Shown piece after piece: positions 22,568 to 32,660 of a DNA stretch of 64,000 nt; position 1 is the stretch's first letter, and each line of letters starts with the position of its first letter. The DNA is from Toxorhynchites rutilus septentrionalis (Eukaryota > Arthropoda > Insecta > Diptera > Culicidae), in contig NC_073746.1 in NCBI RefSeq assembly GCF_029784135.1, forward strand, positions 165,653,325-165,717,324, read 5' to 3'. Position numbers and translations under genes: made by a program. Under the pieces are notes generated by a model, which was not told the origin of the DNA, made no database searches, and worked only from the letters and a program-made list of their open reading frames with translations.

Positions 22568-25500
22568 ATGTCTGCCAGATCTATGCGGTCAAAAACGGAC
22601 AAGGCGAATACAATGGTGAAAGGCACGAATGGTGGCGTGAAAGCGGTGGCCACAGAAGATTTAGAGGTGTCCCATCCCGGTCACACATGTCAGGTATGCC
22701 GAGGAGAAGACACCAGCGAGATGGTGATGTGCGACAATTGCCGGAAATGGCATCACTTCCAATGTGTCGGTGTCACGCAGGAGGTTGAGAATCATCCCTG
22801 GAGCTGTACCAAATGCGGAACCGCAACCGGTGTCCAGACTACGATTTCAACCTCTGATACAGCCGATCAGTTAGGCGGTAGTCATAAGCAACAGTCGTCG
22901 AAGCCAGAAGTCGGAGATCCACCACTACGAGACCAGAAGCAAAATCATCACCAAGCCAACAACACCAAATTCGTGCAAGTACATGCACCAACTTGCCTTC
23001 CTAGCACATCCGGTACTAGTCATGCAAACGTTGTTCTCGATGTACCATTCGCTGCAACTGTCCAGCGGGAAGAAAAACGCGAAAAGAAAAACGCACCGAG
23101 AGCTACCTCATCTGGATCGAGTCGCTCCGCGCAAGCTGTCGCAAAACTGAAACTTCAGAAGCTGGAAGACCTGAGAATTGTAGAACTGCGTGAAGCAGAG
23201 CTTCAGCGAACAATTGCAGCAGAATCGGTGAGGAAGGAAAGGGCATACCTGGAACAGAAATATCAGCTGCTGGAGGAGGCTATGAGCGAAAATAACTCAG
23301 TTACCGGTGTGTCTGCAACACGAGTGAAAGAATGGGTTGTAGCTAGCAGCAATCAACATAAAGTGCACGAACGGAATCCTGCGGAAGGAAGCCAGATTGA
23401 TCCGGCCAATCATTTAAGCGAAATCCAACAAGGGTACTCAACAACCATGGAAGATCCGAAGCCGAACATAAACCTTCCCGGCATAGGCCTTCCCCAAGCG
23501 CTCCATGTAACGGAGTTGTTGAATCCGATGCCGATATTCGATCCACCAAGATCTATAAATACAAGTGTACTTCATCCGGCCCTCCAAACAGAACCGCCGC
23601 GGTCTATGATCATCCAGAATGATCCTGAGTTTCTACGGAACCCAGAAAACACGAGGTTAAATTCGCAGCCCCTCAACGTTCCAATGGCTGTCTCAGATCG
23701 AAGACCTCTAGTAACGCACCCAATCCCTGGCGCCCGAATAGGGACCCTGCATCAACTACATGCAGATCCATTTGCTGCGCCTCCTTGTGCAGAATCGACG
23801 AGACCAGATCCAGTTTCGGCCCCAAGGCCCTCAGATCCTGTTTCGCAACAACCGCGACCAGAATTGAATCCTTCACATCCTATCTGTCATCCTAATTCGG
23901 ATCCTCGTGCATCATTCCAACCACAGTGTACACAGTCTAATCATCAAGGTTCTGAGCGATCCAACCAAAACGATCGAGACGAAGAACATTATGATCCGTG
24001 TCCGCTTACCCGCAAACAATTAGCCGCTCGTCAAGCAATTTCGAGAGACTTGCCGATGTTCTCTGGGAACCCTGAGGAATGGCCTCTTTTCCTCTCCACC
24101 TTCAACAGTACGACAATGATGTGTGGGTTTACCGACGAGGAGAACATAGTTCGCCTGCAGCGGAGCTTAAAAGGTCGAGCATACGAAGCGGTAAAATGCC
24201 GACTAATGCATCCCTCCAATGTGACCGGAGTAATATCGACGCTCAAGATGTTGTTCGGACAACCTGAGGTTATTATTAGTTCGCTGATTAGAAAGATCAA
24301 TTCCCTTCCACCACTGAAGGAGGATAAATTAGAAACGCTCGTAGACTTTGCTGTTCACGTAGAAAATTTTTGTGGGACAGTAGACGCGTGTGGACTGGAG
24401 GAATACTTCTATAATGTAACATTTCTCCATCAACTCGTCAGCAAACTACCACCTGCTATCAAATTAAATTGGGCACAACATAGGCAAACGCTTCCCATGA
24501 TCAACTTACCATCGTTTAGCAGCTGGCTGTATACGTTAGCGGAAGCCGCTAGCGCCGTAATTATCCCCAATGTCACTTCTGATCCAACACCCGTTCGGAA
24601 TGAGACTCGTGGTAGTAAAAAATGGAATTCCTACGTCAACGCACACTCGGAAGAAACTTCATCAAATTATCATAACACTCCATCATACAAACCAAATGCA
24701 CTCAACGATGTCTGTCCAGTATGCAAAGGAACCTGCAAATGGATTGCCAAATGCAAGCATTTTATAGAGTTCTCTCATGATGCACGTTGGGCTACAGTCC
24801 GAGACCTCGGACTCTGTCGGAGGTGCTTACGTCGACATAATGGTGGATGTCAAGCTAAACTCTGCGGAAAAAACGGATGCGAGTTAAAACATCATGAGCT
24901 GCTACATAACGACCAGAAAAACGCGTCGTCATCCTCCACTAAGCCAGTAGCAGCTTCTGCAAATAAACCTACGATGGTTCAGCGCAATAATCCATCTTCT
25001 CCAGGAACGAGTACATCTGAACACGGATGCCACACTCATCAGGTAACATCCAGCCGAATTCTATTCCGCTACATACCGATAGTTGTTCAAGGAAAGCACG
25101 GTTTAATAACGACATTTGCCTTTTTGGATGATGGTTCGGCGCTCACACTTCTCGATAATGATTTAGCTGCTGAACTGATGCTCGAAGGAGAGAAAAAACC
25201 GTTGTGTTTACAATGGACTGGCGGGGCACAGAGACGAGAAGACAATTCAAGATCCGTCAGTCTTACTGTAGCAGCAGCACACCGTCCATCCAAGCAGTAT
25301 ACCTTGAACGGCGTACGCACAGTGGATGAACTGTTATTACCACCACAAACGCTTAACGTAGAAGAACTTCGCAAGCGATGTTCTCATTTTAATGATTTAC
25401 CAATTGCCTCATACGAAGATGTTCGACCGAGAATACTGATTGGAATGAAGGATCAGCACCTCAGTCTAGTTCTGAAAAGCCGAGAGGGAACACAAAACCA

Positions 25501-28500
25501 GCCGATTGCTGTTAAGACCAGATTAGGCTGGACAATCTGCGGAGGAGGGAATCAGGACGACGCTACCAATCTAGTGCACTCAATTTTCCACGTGTGCCCT
25601 TGTGAAAAACGAACGGATGAGGACCTACACAAAGCGATGAAGGAATATTTCGCAATTGATAGTTTGGGGGTCGCACAACCAAAAAAAACGCTTCTGTCTG
25701 CAGAAGATGAACGAGCCCAGTTTCTGCTAGAATCTACGACCGTGCTCAAGGGTGGCCGCTACGAAACCGGCCTATTATGGCGCTACGACTCTGTTCGTTT
25801 ACCAGACAGTCGTTCAATGGCACTACGCCGACTTCAATGCCTCAAAACACGAATGGATAGAGACCCTCAGCTCGCGGATGCGCTTAACCAGAAAATCAGC
25901 GAGTTTGTCACAAAAGGATACGCCAGAAAACTTTCCGATGAAGAACTGAAACAGCCACTGCAGCGAGTCTGGTATTTGCCCACTTTCCCCGTTACAAATA
26001 TCAATAAACCAGGGAAAATTCGAATAGTGTGGGACGCTGCTGCCTCCGCTCATGGAGTATCACTAAATTCCGCTCTATTGAAAGGTCCTGATCAGCTCTG
26101 CGTTCTGTTCACGATTCTGATTCAGTTCCGGGAAGGACGGATAGGTCTCACCGGAGATGTACGTGAGATGTTTTTGCAAGTTCTTATGCGTTTAGAAGAT
26201 CAGCATTGCCAACGATTCTTTTGGTACGATGAAGAAGGTAAAATTGTGGTTTACGTGCTGCAGGTGATGTCCTTTGGCGCCTGTTGCTCCCCTAGCAGTG
26301 CCCAATACGTCAAAAACGTTAATGCGGAACGCTTTAAAGCAAATTTTCCAGCGGCAGTAGAAGTGATACAAAAACGACACTATGTCGACGATATGCTGGT
26401 TAGCGTCGAAAGTGAAGATGAGGCGATTCGACTTACCCAACAGGTAAAGAAGGTGCACTCGAAAGGCGGATTCGAGATCTGTAACTGGATCAGCAACTCT
26501 AAACGCGTCATAGCGGCATTGCAAGTGGAACCAACGAAAGAGAAGAACCTTGACTTATCTCCAGAACTAGCCACGGAGAAAGTGCTTGGAATGTGGTGGT
26601 GTACTAAATCGGATACCTTTACTTACAAGGTCGGCTGGACTCGCTATGGACAAGCGCTGCTGGAAGGACAACGGCATCCCACTAAGAGAGAGATGCTGCG
26701 GGTTCTCATGTCCATGTTCGATCCACTTGGTCTTATCGCTCACCTCCTCATGTACTTGAAGGCATTGCTTCAGGACGTATGGCGTTCAGGGATCGGCTGG
26801 GATGACGAAATTAGCGACTCTCTTTTCGACAAGTGGCAAACCTGGCTGCAAGTCCTCCCGAAAGTTGAAAAAATTAGCATTCCGCGGTGCTATCGCGCAC
26901 AAGTCACTTCAGACTGCAAAAATATCCAGCTGCATACATTTGTTGACGCCGGCGACAGCGGGGTTGCTGCGGCTTGTTATCTGCGTTTCTCCCAGTATGA
27001 CATCGTTGAATGCAGCTTAGTAGCTGCTAAAACGAGGGTTGCGCCATTAAAATACCTTTCAACGCCTAGATTGGAACTTCAAGCGGCCTTGATTGGTTCC
27101 AGGCTTGCTCGGTCCATATCAGGAGCACTATCGGTGAATATATCACGTCACTACTACTGGTCGGATTCACAAGACGTATTGTGTTGGATCCACTCAGATC
27201 ATCGCCGCTACTCGCCTTTCGTTGCGTTCCGAGTAAGCGAGATCTTAGACACCACAGAAATGACCGAATGGAGATATGTGCCAACTAACCTAAACGTAGC
27301 GGATGAAGGGACGAAGTGGAAAGGGCTTCCGGATCTGTCTTCGGAAGCTAGATGGTTCAAAGGTCCTGAGTTTTTGCGACATCCAGAAGAAAATTGGCCA
27401 CGTTCAAGTACTACAGTGAAAACCACCGACCTGGAGCTTCGCCCTAGTGTGCTAGCGCATTTCGTATCTCTAGAACCTATAGTTTGCGTAAGGGAATTTT
27501 CCAGTTGGAAACGGCTTATCAATGTAGTCGCCTTTGTTCAACGATTTCCTGCCAATTGCAGGTTGAAGCTCCTGAAGAAATCAATCGCGAGTGGACCAAT
27601 TTCTGGACAAGAAATGTTGTCTGCCGAAATGTATCTAATTCGTCAAGCTCAACAAGAATCTTTTCCAGATGAGATTGTCATCCTTCGAAAGCAGCAAAAG
27701 TGTTCGGCTCAAACCTCAAATCCGATTCCCCAGACTAGTGCATTGCACCAGAAAACACCTTGGATGGACCAAAATGGAATAATAAGAATGCGTGGACGTA
27801 TCGCTGCATGTCACTATGCGACCGAAGATGCCAAGTATCCAATAATACTCTCGCGTGACCACCACATCACTAAATTAATCGTCGGTCATTACCATCAAAA
27901 ATACCATCACCAAAACCATGAAACCGTGATAAACGAGATCCGTCAAAAATACAGCATACCGAAACTTCGCATGATCTTCAAAAAAGTACGTGGAGACTGC
28001 CAACTCTGCAAGAATAACCGGGCTATACCGTGTCCACCTATCATGGCTGACCTTCCCGAAGCACGACTTGCTGCTTTCGAACGCCCATTCACTCATGTTG
28101 GCATTGACTTTTTTGGGCCATATGAAATTGTTATTGGACGTCGAATTGAGAAAAGATGGGGAATGCTCGCAACTTGCCTCACGATCCGAGCGATTCATAT
28201 CGAGGTCGTTCATTCCCTCAACACCGATTCATGCGTCATGGCAATACGAAACTTTATCTCTCGGCGAGGCAAACCGCGGGTGTTTCATAGCGACCGTGGC
28301 ACCAATTTTATCGGTGCCAACAGAGAACTGAGGGAAGCGGAAAAATCTGTGAACCAAAATGATCTGATGAAAGAATTTGTGGATAGCGAAACGAAGTGGG
28401 AGTTTTTGCCACCCTCTTCTCCGCATATGGGCGGCAGCTGGGAGCGGTTGATTGGTTCCGTCAAGAAAAACCTGATGGCAATTCTACCCGCACGGAAGCT

Positions 28501-28990
28501 GTCGGATGAGGTCCTGCGGAATGTGCTTACCGAAATTGAAAACACGGTCAATTCTCGACCGCTAACTCACGTTCCAGTTGACGACGACTCAGCTCCTGCC
28601 TTGACACCTAACCACTTCCTCCTTGGGTCATCGAATGGAATTAAACCGCTCTGCACTCTCGATGACAGCGATGTCGTGTTAAAACAAGGCTGGACACTAT
28701 CCCAAGTTCAGACTAACTTGTTTTGGAAGCGTTGGGTAAGCGATTACTTGTCTGAAATAACTCGACGTACCAAGTGGTTCGTCCATACAAAACCAATCGA
28801 AGTGGACGATATAGTGGTGATAGCCGATCCTAAGATGCCACGGAACTGCTGGCCGAAAGGCAGAATTATTTGCGTCCATCCTGGACGAGATCACCAACCC
28901 AGGTCTGTGACTGTGAGGACAATGACTGGTATATATGAGCGTCCGGTAGCCAAATTAGCTGTGCTAGATGTGCGGCGCGGAGGAGCGTAA
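22568..28990 (+). CDS. BEL/Pao Gag-Pol polyprotein with N-terminal PHD finger
   Basis: A 2,140-codon single frame. The ATG at 22568 is preferred because the upstream ATG at 22502 lies in the LTR. Domains by residue: PHD finger about 41-83 (CQVC, CDNC, HHFQC, CTKC, a C4HC3 pattern); Glu/Arg-rich coiled coil about 193-241; Gag of the DUF1759 type about 489-665; Cys/His cluster about 717-780; aspartic protease with FLDDGS at 854; reverse transcriptase about 1131-1300 with YVDD at 1272; RNase H from about 1457 (TFVDAGDSG, YYWSDSQDV); integrase zinc region about 1765-1815, then catalytic Asp1847, Asp1909 and Glu1959; and a C-terminal DUF5641-like domain to about 2130. No stops or frameshifts, so it is potentially functional. 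The PHD finger, a chromatin-reading fold in other proteins, is unusual in Gag. Role inferred, not shown. Confidence 0.95.
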   Translation: MSARSMRSKTDKANTMVKGTNGGVKAVATEDLEVSHPGHTCQVCRGEDTSEMVMCDNCRKWHHFQCVGVTQEVENHPWSCTKCGTATGVQTTISTSDTADQLGGSHKQQSSKPEVGDPPLRDQKQNHHQANNTKFVQVHAPTCLPSTSGTSHANVVLDVPFAATVQREEKREKKNAPRATSSGSSRSAQAVAKLKLQKLEDLRIVELREAELQRTIAAESVRKERAYLEQKYQLLEEAMSENNSVTGVSATRVKEWVVASSNQHKVHERNPAEGSQIDPANHLSEIQQGYSTTMEDPKPNINLPGIGLPQALHVTELLNPMPIFDPPRSINTSVLHPALQTEPPRSMIIQNDPEFLRNPENTRLNSQPLNVPMAVSDRRPLVTHPIPGARIGTLHQLHADPFAAPPCAESTRPDPVSAPRPSDPVSQQPRPELNPSHPICHPNSDPRASFQPQCTQSNHQGSERSNQNDRDEEHYDPCPLTRKQLAARQAISRDLPMFSGNPEEWPLFLSTFNSTTMMCGFTDEENIVRLQRSLKGRAYEAVKCRLMHPSNVTGVISTLKMLFGQPEVIISSLIRKINSLPPLKEDKLETLVDFAVHVENFCGTVDACGLEEYFYNVTFLHQLVSKLPPAIKLNWAQHRQTLPMINLPSFSSWLYTLAEAASAVIIPNVTSDPTPVRNETRGSKKWNSYVNAHSEETSSNYHNTPSYKPNALNDVCPVCKGTCKWIAKCKHFIEFSHDARWATVRDLGLCRRCLRRHNGGCQAKLCGKNGCELKHHELLHNDQKNASSSSTKPVAASANKPTMVQRNNPSSPGTSTSEHGCHTHQVTSSRILFRYIPIVVQGKHGLITTFAFLDDGSALTLLDNDLAAELMLEGEKKPLCLQWTGGAQRREDNSRSVSLTVAAAHRPSKQYTLNGVRTVDELLLPPQTLNVEELRKRCSHFNDLPIASYEDVRPRILIGMKDQHLSLVLKSREGTQNQPIAVKTRLGWTICGGGNQDDATNLVHSIFHVCPCEKRTDEDLHKAMKEYFAIDSLGVAQPKKTLLSAEDERAQFLLESTTVLKGGRYETGLLWRYDSVRLPDSRSMALRRLQCLKTRMDRDPQLADALNQKISEFVTKGYARKLSDEELKQPLQRVWYLPTFPVTNINKPGKIRIVWDAAASAHGVSLNSALLKGPDQLCVLFTILIQFREGRIGLTGDVREMFLQVLMRLEDQHCQRFFWYDEEGKIVVYVLQVMSFGACCSPSSAQYVKNVNAERFKANFPAAVEVIQKRHYVDDMLVSVESEDEAIRLTQQVKKVHSKGGFEICNWISNSKRVIAALQVEPTKEKNLDLSPELATEKVLGMWWCTKSDTFTYKVGWTRYGQALLEGQRHPTKREMLRVLMSMFDPLGLIAHLLMYLKALLQDVWRSGIGWDDEISDSLFDKWQTWLQVLPKVEKISIPRCYRAQVTSDCKNIQLHTFVDAGDSGVAAACYLRFSQYDIVECSLVAAKTRVAPLKYLSTPRLELQAALIGSRLARSISGALSVNISRHYYWSDSQDVLCWIHSDHRRYSPFVAFRVSEILDTTEMTEWRYVPTNLNVADEGTKWKGLPDLSSEARWFKGPEFLRHPEENWPRSSTTVKTTDLELRPSVLAHFVSLEPIVCVREFSSWKRLINVVAFVQRFPANCRLKLLKKSIASGPISGQEMLSAEMYLIRQAQQESFPDEIVILRKQQKCSAQTSNPIPQTSALHQKTPWMDQNGIIRMRGRIAACHYATEDAKYPIILSRDHHITKLIVGHYHQKYHHQNHETVINEIRQKYSIPKLRMIFKKVRGDCQLCKNNRAIPCPPIMADLPEARLAAFERPFTHVGIDFFGPYEIVIGRRIEKRWGMLATCLTIRAIHIEVVHSLNTDSCVMAIRNFISRRGKPRVFHSDRGTNFIGANRELREAEKSVNQNDLMKEFVDSETKWEFLPPSSPHMGGSWERLIGSVKKNLMAILPARKLSDEVLRNVLTEIENTVNSRPLTHVPVDDDSAPALTPNHFLLGSSNGIKPLCTLDDSDVVLKQGWTLSQVQTNLFWKRWVSDYLSEITRRTKWFVHTKPIEVDDIVVIADPKMPRNCWPKGRIICVHPGRDHQPRSVTVRTMTGIYERPVAKLAVLDVRRGGA

Positions 28991-29022
28991 GTAGACCGAA
29001 TGGTCGACGTACCTGGGGGGAG

Positions 29023-29457
29023 TGTTGGCGTTAACGTCAGCGCGCCTCTACTGTGATCAGTCTCGACCAGCAACCACACCATCACAATCACTGACGCACA
29101 CCTGCCTCGAGTCCGTGGTAAGATTGACAGATGAAGAAACCAAAACAGGAAGTAGAATATAAAGAAACAAAAGAAAAAATCACAAAGAAAATATTGTATT
29201 GATTAAAAGCGGTATTCAAGGTCTTATCCTATTTTATGAAATTTTCCATAATTAAAATATTATAATAATTCCATAAATTAAAATATCCTATTTTGATTAA
29301 ACATAGAAGGACTAAACGTGAGTTAAATATTCTAGTATACTATGTATTCTAAAGTTAATTATATTTCAGGAAAATAATAATAAATCACATCACTACCATT
29401 GTGTTATTATTATTTCGGAAAGATTCCAATCCGGAGATCTGTTGGCAATTTCCAACA
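29023..29457 (+). repeat. 3' LTR of BEL/Pao element
   Basis: 435 bp, the same length as the 5' LTR, with no difference that I could see. It is preceded by the purine tract at about 29014-29022 and followed by the target duplicate GGAGT. Confidence 0.95.
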
Positions 29458-31216
29458 GGAGTCAAGCACAACATTTTTTTCTAATTTCGCATGTATTATT
29501 TACCATTTCAGCAAATTCCTACCGGAAGGAATATTTTCGATTTGGCAGCAAGAAGTGTCGCATGGTGGTGGTATTGGAAACGGAGTCATAGTATCTTCAC
29601 CGTGAGCCGGATACGAATGCAAGGAAGTGCGAAACTGCCGGTAGCATTATACAAAGATCGAAAAAACGGCATTCAAAAAAGCAATTTCCTCGGACATGTT
29701 TGTAGGAAGAAGTAACAAATGAATTTCGCAGTTTTGCGGAATCTTTCCATGAGACGACGTCTGTTATAACGAAGGATTACAAATTGTACTGAATTTACTC
29801 TAAACGACCTGTCAAATTTGTCTGAATCATTGATCCATACGATTTAACGATTCCGCCGCTGTCTGCTTGGATTATTCCAACTTGTCCATGCATGCGATTG
29901 TTTCCTCTCCAATCAAACTTCATAATTACAATGACAACGGGTGTTACAATTTCTATCACAACGCAAATCCCTCATGACTAAAAAACAAGAACTCGCAACA
30001 AGATGTAGAATCCAACGTTTTTACTTCTATGAATAAACAATTTGTAACAGAAATTGTTTATTCTTAGAAGTAAAAACATTGGTTGGACTAATTATTTATT
30101 ACCCATTCAGTAAGAAATCTGATTCTTCGTAGTGAACGTAATCCAGCGTAATCTAACCTCATCGCACTTATCCAACATGAGATACAGATTATAAACGCCA
30201 TTAACTGAAATAATGGGTTTCGAATGAAAAGTTAAAAAAACGTTCGTAATTCAAATCACTAAAACTTTCTCTATTTTATTTTTATTATCGGGAGATTGAC
30301 AGTTGTCAATACCGAGCAATATTTTTTAGTGTGATTCATTATTTCAAACAAGATGAGATATCAACTGAAAGAAATATAGTCTTCTGGGGGTAACGAGTAC
30401 AAATCATTAACAGTAAATTTCAAATAACATAGAAACCGCATCACATGAGCAGCACCCGCACCAATGGTAAATGTTTTTTATTCTAAAAACGAGATCATTT
30501 TCTTTATAACAATTATAATCTCCCACCCCCAAAAGTCGTCTATCACCATTTTCCACCACCATACTTGCTGCTAGCGGCCAATGCCAAAAGCTATAAACGA
30601 AACATTTCGAGTTCAGATCGCAATTATTTTCTTTCTCATTCCCCTTCGCTATTACAATACTCTTCCACCATCATCGGCAGCAAAAAAAACCACGCGAACA
30701 GCCATGTGGTGGTGCAACGCGCTAACTTCAGGCATCTCGCTTACACGTTGACGTATCGCGAAACGCGGCAAGCCTGCTGATGTTGATGCTGCCCTGGTAC
30801 GAAATGTGAATCGTGCCGTCCGTGTAGTGAAACACGCTGTCAACCCTTTTCGACTGGGACGACCATTTTGGCTTCATGTGGTAGCACACATCATGGACAC
30901 GGCCGGTGTCGACTGTGGGACGGAATACGGCACGTGACGACGCCATTAGCGAACCCCATTGTCTTCTTGCGTACCCTCTCCAATGGGTGTATGCGTGTGT
31001 TTGTGCAGTTCATGGCAGAAGCAGCGATGGATGGATCGGTTGGCATGCCGGCCGGTCACCATGTAGCTGATGACTATGGAGATGTATCGAAGGAGTGTAT
31101 CTGTTTCTCCATCACTTACAAAAAATACGACTCGAGGGGAGGTAGTCGAAGTTCTCCTTCCCCAGGCAACAATGTGTTATTCAATCGACGCTAAACGGTT
31201 TTGGCAGTGATGTCAG
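29458..31216. other. Unassigned flank of the BEL/Pao insertion
   Basis: Across the insertion, with one GGAGT retained, a short frame runs from ATG 22040 (MIDSNHVDTTEIEE) into SSTTFFSNFACIIYHFSKFL and stops at 29605. I recognise no family, and a T-rich tract ending in TTTCAG at about 29505-29511 could instead be a splice acceptor. 30460-31200 is less AT-rich and has short frames on both strands (for example the minus strand 30728-30946), none recognised. A strong hairpin lies at 30011-30082. Confidence 0.3.
30011..30082. repeat. Near-perfect 32-bp hairpin
   Basis: CCAACGTTTTTACTTCTATG and the reverse complement of the right arm match at about 30 of 32 positions, around an 8-base loop. The size is in the range of a microRNA precursor or a very short MITE core. 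No target duplication was identified. Confidence 0.7.
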
Positions 31217-31220
31217 TTTT

Positions 31221-31612
31221 GACGTAGAACTACGTCTTTCATTTAGGGTGCCAAACCGGAAAACAGGTCACGTTTTTATGAAATAATGTTAACGTTAATA
31301 ACTATTTTTGCCGCGAACGGATTTTGGCGATTTACATACCAGACGAATCGGAAATTCCCTAAGGTTTCTTTGATAAGCTATACATTATAATCCCATAGTC
31401 TGTATATGGTTTAAATTGATGAAAATTGGGAACATTCCCATTTCCTCGTACATTTGTTCTGTCCATTTGTGTGCTTTTCCGAATAGAATGGCAATAACGA
31501 GCAACGAAGGGGAAATCTCCGTGAACAAAGGAAAACAAGAAGAACGAAGGGGAATATTTGCCTAGAGTATAAACAGTGAATCTCGCTGAGGCAAACTTTC
31601 AGATTTGGCATC
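31221..31612 (+). mobile_element. Family B 5' fragment, copy 2
   Basis: It begins GACGTAGAACTACGTC after TTTT (31217-31220) and follows copy 1 for about 390 bp (ACAGGTCACGTTTTTATGAA, AACGAAGGGGAA, CTAGAGTATAAA). It then switches abruptly to a leader-like sequence at 31613, so the 3' end is absent. Confidence 0.7.
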
Positions 31613-31750
31613 GGACTGTTGAGCAATCCAGTTCACTTTGCTTTCGCTGCGCTCCGATCTCAGATTGGGCCCTACCAGTGGTAATCCAACTTGGATATCG
31701 TCGTGTGTTTATTTTTCAGTTCGTTTTTCGCGTTATTCATATCGTGTGTT
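31613..31750 (+). other. Jockey-type leader fragment, copy 1
   Basis: TTGGCATCGGACTGTTGAGC ... CAGTTCACTTTGCTTTCGCT recurs at about 32343-32520. That second copy extends into TATAAATTGGACGCTTCGC, which also occurs at 36851, immediately before Jockey-clade ORF1. It is therefore likely a piece of a Jockey 5' UTR with an internal promoter. The function is inferred. Confidence 0.45.
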
Positions 31751-31752
31751 TT

Positions 31753-31932
31753 GACGTAGGACTACGTCTTTCATTTCTATACCGGGGTGTAAAATCAAAA
31801 TTTCAAAAACGAAAGCGTTACCGGAGACCGAGATTTTGAGCGTTAATAGCTCCTAAACAACTGAACGAACCGGTATGATAAACACTTCACTCGAAAGATA
31901 AAATGTCTACGCGTTATATACTTGTTACTTTT
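31753..31932 (+). mobile_element. Third palindrome-ended variant, 5' fragment
   Basis: It starts GACGTAGGACTACGTC after TTTT (31749-31752) and continues TTTCATTTCTATACCGGGG, unlike families A and B after the first 22 bases. It is cut by the next family B copy at 31933. A reverse-oriented copy of the same 16-bp palindrome lies at 51019-51034. Confidence 0.5.
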
Positions 31933-32342
31933 AACGTAGAACTACGTCATTCATTAAGGGTGTCAAATCAGAAAACAGGTCACGTTTTTATGAAATAAAG
32001 TTAACGTTAATAACTATTTTTGCCGCGAACGGATTTTGGCGATTTACATACTAAACGAATCGGAAATTCCGTAAGATTTGTTTAATATGCCATACATTAG
32101 AATCCCCTTGTTAGTAAATGGTTAAAATTCATGAAAACTTTAAGTGTTTCTATTTTCCCATACATTTGTTCTGTCCATTTGAGTGCTTTCCCGAACAGAG
32201 ATATCAATAACGAGCAACTTATCGACGACCAACGGAGGGGAAATCGTAGGATTTAAAGTCTCTGTGAACAAAGGAAAAGAAGAAAAATGAAGGGGAATAC
32301 TTGCCTAGAGTATAAACAGAGGATCTCGCTGAGGCAAGCTTT

Positions 32343-32660
32343 CATTCGGCATCGGACTGTTGAGTAATCCAGTTCACTTTGCTTTCGCTGCGCTTCGATC
32401 TAAGATTGGACCCCACCAGTGGTAATCCAACTTGGAAATCGTCGTTTGATTTTTCTGTTCGTTTTTCGTGTTATTCGTATCGTGTGTTCTTCTTTCCGCG
32501 CTATAAATTGGACGCTTCGCATAGTAAATCACTTACCGGAGTTTCGATCCTATTACAGAGGAGACCTTTTCAGGTCACCCTTTATTATTTTCAGTTGCTG
32601 CGATAGCATTTGATTTTTGAGTTTTCATTTCGTCGAACAGAGGAGACCTTTTTAGGCAAC
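32343..32660 (+). other. Jockey-type leader fragment, copy 2
   Basis: CATCGGACTGTTGAGTAATC ... GCTATAAATTGGACGCTTCGC continues into an A/G-rich sequence containing twice AGAGGAGACCTTTT(T/C)AGG. It is embedded within family B, as at 31613. Such leaders often carry initiator and downstream promoter elements; I infer but cannot show this. Confidence 0.4.

Larger units (their letters stand above)
22083..29457 (+). mobile_element. BEL/Pao LTR retrotransposon, full length
   Basis: Two 435-bp LTRs that look identical by eye flank one uninterrupted polyprotein frame. The 5-bp target duplication GGAGT is at 22078-22082 and 29458-29462. A G-rich purine tract (GGGGGGAG) directly precedes the 3' LTR. 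Gene order Gag, protease, RT, RNase H, integrase without an envelope gene is that of BEL/Pao. The intact frame, duplication and matched LTRs indicate a young insertion. Confidence 0.97.
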
